Positions 19,417-27,769 of a stretch of 34,905 nt of DNA are shown here, piece after piece (position 1 is the first letter of the stretch; every line of letters starts with the position of its first letter). The notes beneath the pieces were generated by a model. The model was not told the origin of the DNA, ran no database searches, and worked only from the letters and a program-made list of their open reading frames with translations. The stretch lies in the NCBI GenBank assembly GCA_001970955.1, contig MPUH01000788.1:1-34905 (forward strand), read 5' to 3'. Both the position numbers and the translations under genes were made by a program. Origin of the DNA: Stentor coeruleus. Lineage: Eukaryota; Ciliophora; Heterotrichea; Heterotrichida; Stentoridae.

Positions 19417-20016
19417 ATGAATAGCAGACCTATTTTCCTTTCTGAAAATATAGGATTAGAAAAGCCTAAAGATCAAGAAAAATTAGAAGTACACCATCAA
19501 ATCAAACCTTCTATGGACTCAATAAGCAGTGTTAGTGAAGATGAAAGTTTATCATTATCTTCTATTGATTGCGATTCTGCTGATTCAGAAGATATCCAAA
19601 AAGTCAGTGCTAAAACTAAAGAAATTAAAGAAATGATCTCAAACAGATTGAATACATTTTTGTATATGTCGCAAAAATGCTGTGAAGAAAATATTTTTAT
19701 TAATGAATCTCCAGAAGAAGCAAAATCTTTGAAGAAATCTTTAGATAATAATATTTCTCAATCCAGAGAAAATAATGATAAGACAGATGGAATTGCAGTA
19801 AAAAGTATGCTTGAGCAAATACTTGTCTTAGATCAGGAATATAAATTCCTTAAAGGCAAACTTTCGAAAGCTGAATCTGAAGTGAAAGATACTAATGAAG
19901 AAGAAACTCAACTTAAAGGGCAAATTCAAGATATTGAAGAAAATATTAGTAAGTTTTTAATGGAGACTCAAGAAAGTAATGAAAGTGGTAGAAGTTGTCA
20001 GTGTATAATTTATTAG
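19417..20016 (+). CDS. Acidic Ser-rich coiled-coil protein with CaaX-like C-terminus
   Basis: A 199-aa protein starting at ATG 19417. The frame is open to 19396 but only from a TTG. Residues 30-70 are a Ser/Asp/Glu-rich disordered segment (SEDESLSLSSIDCDSADSED). A helical region follows, and a coiled coil occupies about 130-190 (LDQEYKFLKGKLSKAESEV). The last residues are CQCIIY. The final four, CIIY, have a Cys at -4 followed by two aliphatics, like a prenylation CaaX box, although Tyr is an unusual last residue. A neighbouring Cys could be palmitoylated. I do not recognise a family. A membrane-tethered coiled-coil adaptor is a reasonable guess. The stop is TAG. Confidence 0.75.
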   Translation: MNSRPIFLSENIGLEKPKDQEKLEVHHQIKPSMDSISSVSEDESLSLSSIDCDSADSEDIQKVSAKTKEIKEMISNRLNTFLYMSQKCCEENIFINESPEEAKSLKKSLDNNISQSRENNDKTDGIAVKSMLEQILVLDQEYKFLKGKLSKAESEVKDTNEEETQLKGQIQDIEENISKFLMETQESNESGRSCQCIIY

Positions 20017-20497
20017 AGAATAAAAACTATACATAATAGCAAATTTAAACTTGTTTAAACGTGTCCTTACTTTGCAAAAATCTTTGTTCAAATTCTATCC
20101 AATCCAAAAGTAATAGTAAACCAAAAAATTATGAAAAAGTCTTTACTCCTGTTTTTTCAACCTATCTTTGTCCAAATCACTCCCATAATTTTTTAAATCT
20201 AAACTCATTTCACTAAATCCATCATCATCATTTCTAATAAAAAATCATTTTTAGATATTTTCCATGCACTTTTCATCAGAATAAAAAAAATTATTAACTC
20301 AAATCTATAAAATCTAAAATCATACCTTCTCCTATTTCCGATTCCCTCCCACAATCAGTTCATTTTTTATTCAAAAACCTTAATAAAAATTACAATTGAA
20401 ATCTAACCTACTTATATTAATAATATTTAAAAACTTGAAAATTACCTTAACGACTCTANTAACCTACTTATATTAATAATATTTAAAAACTTGAAAA
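20017..20497. other. Intergenic region between convergent genes
   Basis: 481 bp between two convergent stops. It is C-rich on the plus strand from about 20070 to 20400. Apart from the 55-bp direct repeat and N base listed separately, I see nothing in it. Confidence 0.6.
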
Positions 20498-20514
20498 TTA
20501 CCTTAACGACTCTA
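20404..20514. repeat. 55-bp direct duplication flanking one ambiguous base
   Basis: Positions 20404-20458 and 20460-20514 are identical by eye and are separated by a single N at 20459. The second copy contains the last codons and the TAA stop of the coiled-coil gene at 20498-24097. A perfect repeat meeting exactly at an N is most simply explained by two contig ends that overlap but were not merged. Confidence 0.9.
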
Positions 20515-23500
20515 TGATTTCTATTATCAGTGAAGCAAGTTCTGTTGATGATCTTTCTTGCTCTTCAGATTTTTCCCTTAAGTTTTTTAATAATTGTCGC
20601 CCTTCAAAAGTATGAATATTTAATGTACGAAGGTCTTTAAACATTTGCTCATGCTCTCTAACTTCAATAAGAATAGTATTTATATTTTCCTTTGCTGATA
20701 CAAGCTTTTCTGTCCCTTTTTGTAACACATCAATAGACTTTTGTAAATTCAAACAATGGTTTTCCTTATCTTTTAACTGGGTTTCAAGACTCTTTACAAG
20801 TTCAGGGCTGATTTCTTTTTGGGCATTTTCTTTAAGTTCTTTAATAATTTCTTGATTTTTATCAATTTGTTGTTGTAAGTCTTTTATTTTATCTGTTAAT
20901 TCCTTTATGTTTTTATTCAAATCATTTATCTGTGATTGATATTGTTTAACATCCTTATCATTAATCCGTTTATTCAGTTCTTCAAGTTCTAAAACGCTTT
21001 TTTTAACACGAGAATTTTCTTCTTTTAAGCCTTGATTTTCTTTTTCTAAAATTGGAATTTTCACTTCAATTTGTGTATTGGTCGTTTTAAGAGTTTTTAT
21101 ATCATTTTTGTTTTTCTCATCCAATAATAAAAGCTTTTTAACTTCAGCTTTAGCTTTATCTGCTTCATCTTGTAGCATATCTTGAGCTTCTTTTTTTCTT
21201 TGCTCACTTACAGCAATCCCTTCATCAAGTTCTTTTATTATCGATTCATAGCCTTCAATTTTTTTCATGAGTTCTTCATTTTCTTTAAGAAGTTCAGATA
21301 TTTTTATACCCCTGTCTTTAGATTTTTCTTTTTTTTCAGTAAGTTTGTTTTTGTATTCAGTGATTTTAGTGTTAAACTCATCGATTCTTGAGATTTGTTT
21401 CTCCATATTTGTGTTTTTTCTTTCTATAACCATTTTGTTTTTTTCATCTTGCAGTCTTATTGATGCATTTTCATTTATAAGGTTTTTAATACGGTTTTCT
21501 AACTCTTCAACTTGTAAAATTTTATCATTTAATTGTTTTTTTATATTGTTTACTTTATCAAACTCTTCTTCTGTATATTTTAAAGCACTTTCTAGATTAT
21601 CAATATATTGTAAGGAATCTTTGATAATATTTTCATAGCTTTTTTCGTTGGTTTCTATTCGCTTTTTAGGAATTTCTTTGTTTTTAACTTGTGTCCAAAC
21701 CTTTTTAAGCTTATTTTTTATTTTGTCTATCAGCCCTTCATAGAGTTTTTTCATGTTGTCTGTATCTTTTATTTTACGATTTTCAGCATTTTGCATATCA
21801 ATTTTAAGATTCTCGACTTGGTTGCTTAGTTCTTTAATTTCCTGATCTTTTTCATGTAATTCTTTCTCAAACGTTGACTTTTCCAGTTTTATCTGATAAA
21901 CTTTAGCATTTTCTTCTTTTTTTAGACTATCAAATTTGCTATTATATTGGTTTTCTAGTCTACTCATTTCGATTTGATAGTTTTGTTCTGATTTTTTCAA
22001 TTTTTCTCTAAGGACGATAACTTCTTCGTTATACTGATCTTTTAAACTTTGTATCAAGTCAAGATTGAGTTTTTCTTTACTTTTTAACGAATTTTTAGTT
22101 TTAGATTCAGCTTCAGCTAAGGAATTTTTCAAAGTTTCCATTTCATTATTATGTTGTATATTCATACTCAATTGCGTTTCTTTTAACATATATATTTCCT
22201 TATCTTTTTCATCAATAATTTCTATAAACTTTTTCTTGATTTTCTCAATATCCAGATTTTTTTCATAAATAGTTGAAGTTAAAGCATTTTTATACTCCCC
22301 AATTTCCATATTTTTTTCTGATATTGCGTTTTCTAATATATTAGCATCAATATCTGCTTTTTTTTCTAGTTCTTCTTTAATCCTAATAAGTTCATTATTG
22401 CATTTTTGTATAGTGTCTTCTAATTCGTCTATGATTTTTTTCTGGCTTTCAACAACTTTAGATTTCTCTTCGACTTCAATTTCAGACAATTGTTTTTGAT
22501 GTTTTATTTCTTCAACAACTTTATAGTTAACTTTTTGTGCAGAGTCTTCTAGATCTTTAAGTTTTTTCGTCAGTCCGTCATTTTTTTCTTTTAAAATACA
22601 AACAAGAGACTCTTTTTCAAAAAGTTCAGCCTTTCGTTTTTCGATAATTTGTAAAGATTTCTGATTGTTTTTTTCTCCTTCTTTGTTTATTTCTAACAGT
22701 TTTTTCAGCTTAAATTTGTTTTTTCTCATCTTTTCATTAAGGTCTTCGATATTCTTTTTCTGTTCACCCATGGCCACTTCTTGGAATTTTAAAAATTTTA
22801 CCTTTTCCTCAATCTCTATATTCAACTTAAGGTTTTCTTTTGACATTTCTAACAAAGATGTTTCAAGGCTTATAATTTTCTCTTCTTGAAACTTCGAATC
22901 CTTATTAACCCTGCTTTTAAAAAATGCTATTTCTTTATCTTTCTGAGATAAAATATCATCAAATTTGCTTTTATGCCCATCCTTATTCATTTTATACTTA
23001 TAAATCTTTTCACTAAGAATATCAATTTTCTCTTCCTTCAAAGCAATTTTACTATGAAGTTCACTTATTTTCTCTTCCAAATTTGTTATAACCTCAGCTT
23101 GATTATTTAAAATCTCATTTCTTGTAGAAAGTGTTTTAAAAAAGTTTTCGCTTTTTTCATTCATTTCCTTTTCAAGAGCTTTAGTTTTACAGTTCTCATT
23201 CAAACTGTTGTTTTGTAAAAACCTAATACTTTTAGTTGATAATTCTAATCTACTGTCAATTCTTTCAACTTGGTCTTTAACTTTACAAAATTCTTTTTCA
23301 TATTTTTCTAAACTCTTTAAAACTTTATCTTTTATTTCTATTGTCAGGTGTTTATATGACAAAGTTTTTATATCAAGATCAACATTTTTTTTCTCATTTC
23401 TCATCATTTGTATTTCTTTATTTTTCTCAGTTATCTGTTCCATCAAGTTAATATTTTCTAGTTTTAACTTGATTTGCAAGTCATCTTGAAATTTTACATT

Positions 23501-24097
23501 CGGCATTTTTTCATTTTCACTAACAAAGTTTTGTTGTAGATTTTCTAATAAATTGACCTTCTTTGTTAACTGAAGAATATCTAAGCTTTTAGTTTGAATT
23601 TCATCTTGTAATGTTATTATTTTACTTTCTTTATCTGAAATAACACTATTAAGTTTTGCCACTTCTCCTTTAAGTTTAAGATTATCATTTGTCAGTTCAC
23701 ATGTATCTTCATGAACTTGTCCATCATCACTAGTCAATACAAAAAGCTTCCTTTTAAGCAATTCTATGTATTCATTTTGAACTTTTTTTTCTTTTTCATA
23801 AGTTAAACGATTTTGCTCTATTGCCAATTCTAGCATTCGGATTTTTGATTCCTGGCTTGAGGGTTTTTCTTTGTAGGAGTCGTTGAATAGATCTTTGTCA
23901 AAAGAACTTACTGATTGGGGAGATAAAAAAGCTTTTTGGCCTATTTTAGAAGGATAAAATGAGCTCAGTTCACCTGAAAAGTCAAATGGGTTAGATTTAA
24001 ACTTTTTAGGTTGATAAGAAGTGTTTATGGTTTTTGGGTTTGGAGAACGAATGTTTGTGGGGTTTTTATTTTGGATGATGTCGAGGTTTCTTTTCAT
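20498..24097 (-). CDS. Large coiled-coil protein (1,199 aa), function unknown
   Basis: The first ~85 residues are disordered and contain SPNP and SPQS sites. Almost all the rest (about 85-1190) is Glu/Lys/Leu/Ile/Asn-rich heptad sequence typical of a long parallel coiled coil, for example KEKNDGLTKKLKDLEDSAQK and a Gln/Asn-rich stretch near DLQQQIDKNQEIIKELKEN. There is no motor head, kinase, transmembrane or GRIP-like domain. Such proteins in ciliates serve as cortical, basal-body or centrosomal scaffolds, but the sequence does not choose among these. The start is ATG 24097. The last residues IIEIIESLR are followed by TAA inside the 55-bp duplicated segment, so the exact 3' end depends on that assembly join. 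It shares a short divergent promoter with the release-factor-like gene at 24408. The stop-free frame suggests no intron. Confidence 0.85.
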   Translation of the reverse strand: MKRNLDIIQNKNPTNIRSPNPKTINTSYQPKKFKSNPFDFSGELSSFYPSKIGQKAFLSPQSVSSFDKDLFNDSYKEKPSSQESKIRMLELAIEQNRLTYEKEKKVQNEYIELLKRKLFVLTSDDGQVHEDTCELTNDNLKLKGEVAKLNSVISDKESKIITLQDEIQTKSLDILQLTKKVNLLENLQQNFVSENEKMPNVKFQDDLQIKLKLENINLMEQITEKNKEIQMMRNEKKNVDLDIKTLSYKHLTIEIKDKVLKSLEKYEKEFCKVKDQVERIDSRLELSTKSIRFLQNNSLNENCKTKALEKEMNEKSENFFKTLSTRNEILNNQAEVITNLEEKISELHSKIALKEEKIDILSEKIYKYKMNKDGHKSKFDDILSQKDKEIAFFKSRVNKDSKFQEEKIISLETSLLEMSKENLKLNIEIEEKVKFLKFQEVAMGEQKKNIEDLNEKMRKNKFKLKKLLEINKEGEKNNQKSLQIIEKRKAELFEKESLVCILKEKNDGLTKKLKDLEDSAQKVNYKVVEEIKHQKQLSEIEVEEKSKVVESQKKIIDELEDTIQKCNNELIRIKEELEKKADIDANILENAISEKNMEIGEYKNALTSTIYEKNLDIEKIKKKFIEIIDEKDKEIYMLKETQLSMNIQHNNEMETLKNSLAEAESKTKNSLKSKEKLNLDLIQSLKDQYNEEVIVLREKLKKSEQNYQIEMSRLENQYNSKFDSLKKEENAKVYQIKLEKSTFEKELHEKDQEIKELSNQVENLKIDMQNAENRKIKDTDNMKKLYEGLIDKIKNKLKKVWTQVKNKEIPKKRIETNEKSYENIIKDSLQYIDNLESALKYTEEEFDKVNNIKKQLNDKILQVEELENRIKNLINENASIRLQDEKNKMVIERKNTNMEKQISRIDEFNTKITEYKNKLTEKKEKSKDRGIKISELLKENEELMKKIEGYESIIKELDEGIAVSEQRKKEAQDMLQDEADKAKAEVKKLLLLDEKNKNDIKTLKTTNTQIEVKIPILEKENQGLKEENSRVKKSVLELEELNKRINDKDVKQYQSQINDLNKNIKELTDKIKDLQQQIDKNQEIIKELKENAQKEISPELVKSLETQLKDKENHCLNLQKSIDVLQKGTEKLVSAKENINTILIEVREHEQMFKDLRTLNIHTFEGRQLLKNLREKSEEQERSSTELASLIIEIIESLR

Positions 24098-24407
24098 GTT
24101 AGACTTAAACTATTTTTATTATTGGTAGTTTAAAAAAAGTATGGCTTTGAACAAATGGTAAGATGAATGTGCTAGGCTTAAAGTTGTTGTGGGATGATTT
24201 TATTGTATGCGCTATTTTTATAAGATGCAAATTTAAGTTAGGCTAAGTCATTTTAATTAAAAAACCACCAAATATTCAGCTTATTTGATCATTATCAAAG
24301 CTGTATTAATATTAAAAACCACTTTATTCATAAGGTTTTTACTAATAATCAAAGCTGGAAAAATCTATTTGATTAAATCTGTAACAAAATAATTTTCGAT
24401 TTTTATA
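24098..24407. promoter_or_regulatory. Short divergent intergenic region, probable bidirectional promoter
   Basis: 310 bp separate two divergent ATGs. The half beside the minus-strand coiled-coil gene is G-rich on the plus strand, and the half beside the 24408 gene is C-leaning. No specific promoter element could be assigned. The call rests only on geometry. Confidence 0.45.
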
Positions 24408-24839
24408 ATGTTAAAGTTACTGAAAAGATTTATAAAGTTTACTATTAACCCTAACGACGTTATTGAAAAACTTTGCTCAGGATCAGGTCCAGGAGGTCAA
24501 AAAGTAAACAAATCTGAGAACTGTGTAAATTTATTGCATGTACCCACAAGAATAACAGTAAAAGTTCATGATTCAAGAGATTTGATTATAAATAGACATA
24601 TAGCATGGAAAAGATTAACTGAAAAAGTTGAGTATCATCTAAATGGAGATGATTCAAAAATTGCCAGAAGAATAGAGAAAAAACGTAAAAATAAAGAGAG
24701 AAAAAGAAGGAAATATGCAGATAAACATAATAATGTCCCTAAAAGTGAAGAGATTAAAGAGGAAGACAAATCAGAGATAAGTAGTGATGATTCAGATGAT
24801 AACAAGGATGAGGGTATTAAAAATGATAAAGTTTCTTAG
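24408..24839 (+). CDS. Mitochondrial release-factor-like ribosome rescue protein (MTRFR/C12orf65 type)
   Basis: A 143-aa protein containing only the GGQ domain of class I peptide release factors. SGSGPGGQKVNKSENCV places GGQ at residues 29-31. The following strand LLHVPTRITVKVHDSRD and helix NRHIAWKRLTEKV match the domain of human MTRFR. A basic tail (RRIEKKRKNKERKRRKY) follows, as in rescue factors that bind the mitoribosome. There is no codon-recognition domain, so stop-codon-independent hydrolysis of peptidyl-tRNA on stalled mitochondrial ribosomes is the likely role. The N-terminus MLKLLKRFIKFT is basic and short, suited to mitochondrial import. The acidic Ser/Asp-rich end (residues about 122-143) is extra. 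The start is the first ATG and the stop TAG. ICT1 (MRPL58) is the alternative family, but the size and NKSENCV context favour MTRFR. Confidence 0.88.
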   Translation: MLKLLKRFIKFTINPNDVIEKLCSGSGPGGQKVNKSENCVNLLHVPTRITVKVHDSRDLIINRHIAWKRLTEKVEYHLNGDDSKIARRIEKKRKNKERKRRKYADKHNNVPKSEEIKEEDKSEISSDDSDDNKDEGIKNDKVS

Positions 24840-24852
24840 AATAGTTTGAAAT

Positions 24853-25045
24853 TGATTCCTATTTCATTATCTTTACTATTTTCTATTTTACCTTTCTGTA
24901 TTCTACTTATATCTTATCTTTCCTAGCTATTTTCTTTGTTTCAATCTCATTTATGTCCTTGATCTCTTCTATCTAATTTCTATATCACTTTCTCTATGCT
25001 ATTATCTTCTCACTTTTATTTACCTTATTATCTTTGTTTTATCAT
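24853..25045. other. Pyrimidine-rich tract downstream of the release-factor-like gene
   Basis: About 190 nt of plus strand is strongly pyrimidine-rich. In 24901-25020 I count about 27 purines in 120 bases, with C far exceeding G. Short variants of TATCTT and CTATTTTCT recur irregularly. No frame is open on either strand. It breaks the window's usual rule that 3' flanks are G-rich on the coding strand. Confidence 0.55.
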
Positions 25046-25084
25046 GCAATAAATGGCTCTATTTTTCCGAGTAACCTTTAAATA

Positions 25085-25204
25085 GGTCCTTAATTTCAAA
25101 AAGTTTCAAGGACCAAGTGTAGGATATTTTCTCCTGTAAAATTTCTAAGACTAACGATCTGAAATCCTAAAGACTTGAGAGAAATGTTGCAGTCTCCCAA
25201 GTCT
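25085..25204. other. Two adjacent hairpins in a locally G+C-richer patch
   Basis: GGTCCTT (25085-25091) can pair with AAGGACC (25108-25114) around a 16-nt loop. AGACTTG (25171-25177) plus GAG can pair with CTC plus CAAGTCT (25198-25204), one A/C mismatch interrupting a stem of about ten pairs. The patch is visibly richer in G+C than neighbouring spacer DNA. It could be a structured RNA, a 3'-end element, or a coding relic: the minus strand reads RDLGDCNISLKSLGF and on to GENILHLVLETF without a stop. No known RNA family was recognised. Confidence 0.35.
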
Positions 25205-25308
25205 CTGGAAAGAAAATAGTTGAATTTTAATATTCATGTAATCATATATTACAATATACAAGTCATCACATAAACTAGGAATATTTTATAAATTATCTTA
25301 ATATTTTC

Positions 25309-26480
25309 TCACAAAAACACATTCCAAATGAGTGTACAATTATTCTTCCCAACACTAATAACTTGTTTATCATCATAAGTCCAAGCAACCATAGCAATAT
25401 GCCCAGAATGTCCATATCCTTCCGCAATCACTTTTAAACTAGCTAATTCCCATATCCTCATTATCTCCTTTTTTCCTCCAGTCGCTATAAATCTTTCATT
25501 ATTACTCACAGCCAAAGTATAAATCTCATCAGATCCTGCATCTAAAGGTTGTGTTTGTCTTAAATCCCAAATGTTCATCTTTCTTTCTTGACCAGCCGTG
25601 ACAACTTTTTCCCCATATAATGAAACACAATTAATCCCCCCAATTCTTTGAGTTTGAACTCCAACTCTTTTTCACTTTTTAAATCTCAAGTTAGCATGCA
25701 TCTGTCTCTTGAAGCTGATACTAAATGGCAATCATCTCGAAGGATTTTAACATCGTAACTTTGCTTGTATGTTAATTTAAATGTGAAACCATATCTCTTG
25801 TACGTATTTCCCATATTCTAACTTCTCCATCATTATCTCCTGTAGAGAAAAATCTCATGCTATTTGAAAGGTTTATAGAACTAGCACCACCTTTATGAGC
25901 ATTGTCCTATTTGCCATAATGTCTGACCATTATAGCACGAAAAGTTCGTATTTTGCTATAATCCCAACCAGAGATAATAATTTCTAACGTTAAGACAAAA
26001 CATGTTAGTATACCTTCCCAACAATTATTGAATTTAAATCTGAAGTTGGAGCTAAAGTTGATACTCTGCCTGCACATTAACAATCCCAAATAAACATTTT
26101 GTTATCTGCTGGACTACCACATGAGCATAAAAGCGGATTGTCATGAGAAAAATCTAAAATTTTTATTTCATAACGATGCTCAATTGAAATTTCACTTTCC
26201 TAGTTGTGAAGTCCCAAACTAATACATCAGCATTTTAAACTTTTTGTCCTATGCTATTAGTGAACCTGATGGAGACATAGCAACACAAGTAAATAAGAAA
26301 AGTGTTGTCATGACCACGTAAAAAAGCTTGTCCTTGAGGATCTGTGAGGTCTCCTATAACAATACATGCTCTGGTTATATATATATAGTTTTTCTGATTT
26401 GGGTGGAAATGTATTAACTTAAAGTACTCAGCAGAATATCCAATAGCATGCTTTAATTCAATGCCACCGCTATCTCCCAT
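25309..26480 (-). pseudogene. CFAP52: Degenerate pseudogene of ciliary WD40 protein CFAP52 (WDR16)
   Basis: The minus strand carries CFAP52-like segments in the right order but in several frames. From ATG 26480: IELKHAIGYS, then HPNQKNYIYI and FLRGHDNT. After a frame change: CVAMSPSGSLIA. Then ADVLVWDFTTRKVKFQLS, followed in another frame by IEHRYEIKILDFSHDNPLLC and NKMFIWDC before TAA. Next IISGWDYSKIRTFRA, then SINLSNSMRFFSTGDNDGEV with RIWEIRTRDMVSHLN, TAA, and LVSASRDRCMLT, where TGA stands for the expected Trp before DLKSEK. The last intact piece (25309-25578) ends GYGHSGHIAMVAW...NCTLIWNVFL. CFAP52 is about 620 aa and binds axonemal microtubules; only about 1.2 kb remains here, so a central block of several WD repeats is also missing. 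Multiple frameshifts, stops and a deletion make a working product unlikely. A functional copy should exist elsewhere. Confidence 0.85.
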
Positions 26481-26736
26481 TTTTAATATATTATGCATAT
26501 TAGTATTAGTTAGGAATTATCGCTTGACTATTGTCCAGCCCTTGTTAAATATTATGCATATAAAAGTTTATACTTTAAAACATTAAAATTCTTGACTTTA
26601 AATACCTTTTTGGACTCCATTTCTTGTTTTAGTAGAAAATGTTTTATAAATATCATGAGAACTTCAGCAAAATCATTAGATGGGAATAGTTTATCTGGTT
26701 TATAACAAAAATTAAATAGAAATGTGTTAATATATA

Positions 26737-27186
26737 ATGGAAATAAGGAAAGGGGAAATTAAGGACTTAGATGTTTTGGTAGATTTCGCTTGCAGTATGG
26801 CTTTTGAGACTGAAGAAAAAAGACTCAACTCTGAGACTGTGAGGAAAGGTGTTAGGATTTTGATAGAAAATCCAAAAAAAGGAAATTATTATGTTGCTGA
26901 GATTGATGGGAAAGTTGTTGGATGCTTAATGGTTAATTTGCAATGGGTTGACTGGCAAGAAGTATATTATTATTATATTCAATCAGTCTACACTGACATT
27001 AACTATCGTGGGCGAGGTGTTTTTAAAGCTCTTTACCACCACGTTCTTAATGAAGCCAGTCAAAAATCAGCTTCTCTTCGTTTATACGCAGATACAGATA
27101 ATCTTAAAGCAATCGAAGTCTATAAGCGTTTGGGGATGTCTGCTACTGAATACAAATTTTTAGATGTTGACTTTGCATTTTCATAA
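26737..27186 (+). CDS. GNAT-family N-acetyltransferase
   Basis: A 149-aa single-domain protein with the GNAT fold signature. The N-terminal strand and helix MEIRKGEIKDLDVLVDFA is followed by YYVAEIDGKVVGCLMV (strands 3-4). Motif A is YIQSVYTDINYRGRGVFKAL, where NYRGRG fits the Q/RxxGxG acetyl-CoA pyrophosphate loop except for Asn at the first position. Motif B is LRLYADTDNLKAIEVYKRLG, and the protein ends at residue 149. It should transfer an acetyl group from acetyl-CoA to an amine; the substrate cannot be told from sequence. The start is the first ATG and the stop TAA. There is no signal peptide. It begins about 260 bp from the CFAP52 pseudogene start, in the divergent direction. Confidence 0.88.
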   Translation: MEIRKGEIKDLDVLVDFACSMAFETEEKRLNSETVRKGVRILIENPKKGNYYVAEIDGKVVGCLMVNLQWVDWQEVYYYYIQSVYTDINYRGRGVFKALYHHVLNEASQKSASLRLYADTDNLKAIEVYKRLGMSATEYKFLDVDFAFS

Positions 27187-27316
27187 TAGGATATTTTAAC
27201 AAAACTTTTCAGAAATTTATATAGTAAAATTGTATGAAAAATATTAAGAACAACTATATTAAAAAGTACTTAATTCTGTGAAAATGCAGTTTCTGATTAC
27301 TAATAAAAAATAAATA

Positions 27317-27769
27317 ATGTCAATACCAGTGGCTAATTCTCCAATAATGACAAGAAAATTCAAACTAAAAGATCGACTATCACCTGAAATTGGGTTTAAC
27401 AAACATATAAGAATTAGGAAAACCTATAAACCAATAAGTGTTGGGAATATTAATTACAAAAGCATGCAAATGCTAGCCTCTTACTCACCAAAAGTTAAAG
27501 TTGCAGATGCTTTTCTGAAAAGTATTGATGGAATGTGTCATAGCACTAAGCAAATTATCAACACAGCAAAAAATAATATCGTTTCATTAAAGTTAAAAAT
27601 CCGACAACAGCAGGAGCTATTTGAAAATGATTTTAAAACTCAAGATAACGACATAATCCTTCAGTGCCGGGAATTCGTAAACGACCGAAAATTCACACTA
27701 AAATCAAAACAAGACTTTAATTTCACAAAAAGGCTAGAAAGGCAAGTTACAAAGAAAATGCTAGGTTAA
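27317..27769 (+). CDS. Small basic protein, family not recognised
   Basis: A 150-aa frame with ATG at 27317, only 130 bp after the acetyltransferase stop. The first ~65 residues are basic and Pro/Ser-containing (MSIPVANSPIMTRKFKLKDR) and look disordered. About residues 65-115 are helical (FLKSIDGMCHSTKQIINTAK), and the end is strongly basic (KRLERQVTKKMLG). There is no signal peptide, transmembrane segment or catalytic motif. Codon and amino-acid composition look coding rather than random. The basic helical character could suit a nucleic-acid-binding or cytoskeletal protein, but that is a guess. The stop is TAA. Confidence 0.65.
   Translation: MSIPVANSPIMTRKFKLKDRLSPEIGFNKHIRIRKTYKPISVGNINYKSMQMLASYSPKVKVADAFLKSIDGMCHSTKQIINTAKNNIVSLKLKIRQQQELFENDFKTQDNDIILQCREFVNDRKFTLKSKQDFNFTKRLERQVTKKMLG

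Noticed and set aside
21182..23489. Phe/Ser-rich plus-strand open frames opposite the 1,199-aa gene
   Set aside because: They are antisense shadows of Lys/Glu-rich coiled-coil codons, with no independent coding character.
25309..26480. TGA at a WD-repeat Trp position as evidence for TGA=Trp code
   Set aside because: The same locus has frameshifts and TAA stops, and none of the many Trp codons in intact genes is TGA, so a TGG-to-TGA mutation in a pseudogene is simpler.
26484..26560. Repeated ATTATGCATAT-like segments near 26490 and 26550
   Set aside because: They are short A+T-rich similarities expected by chance in this composition.
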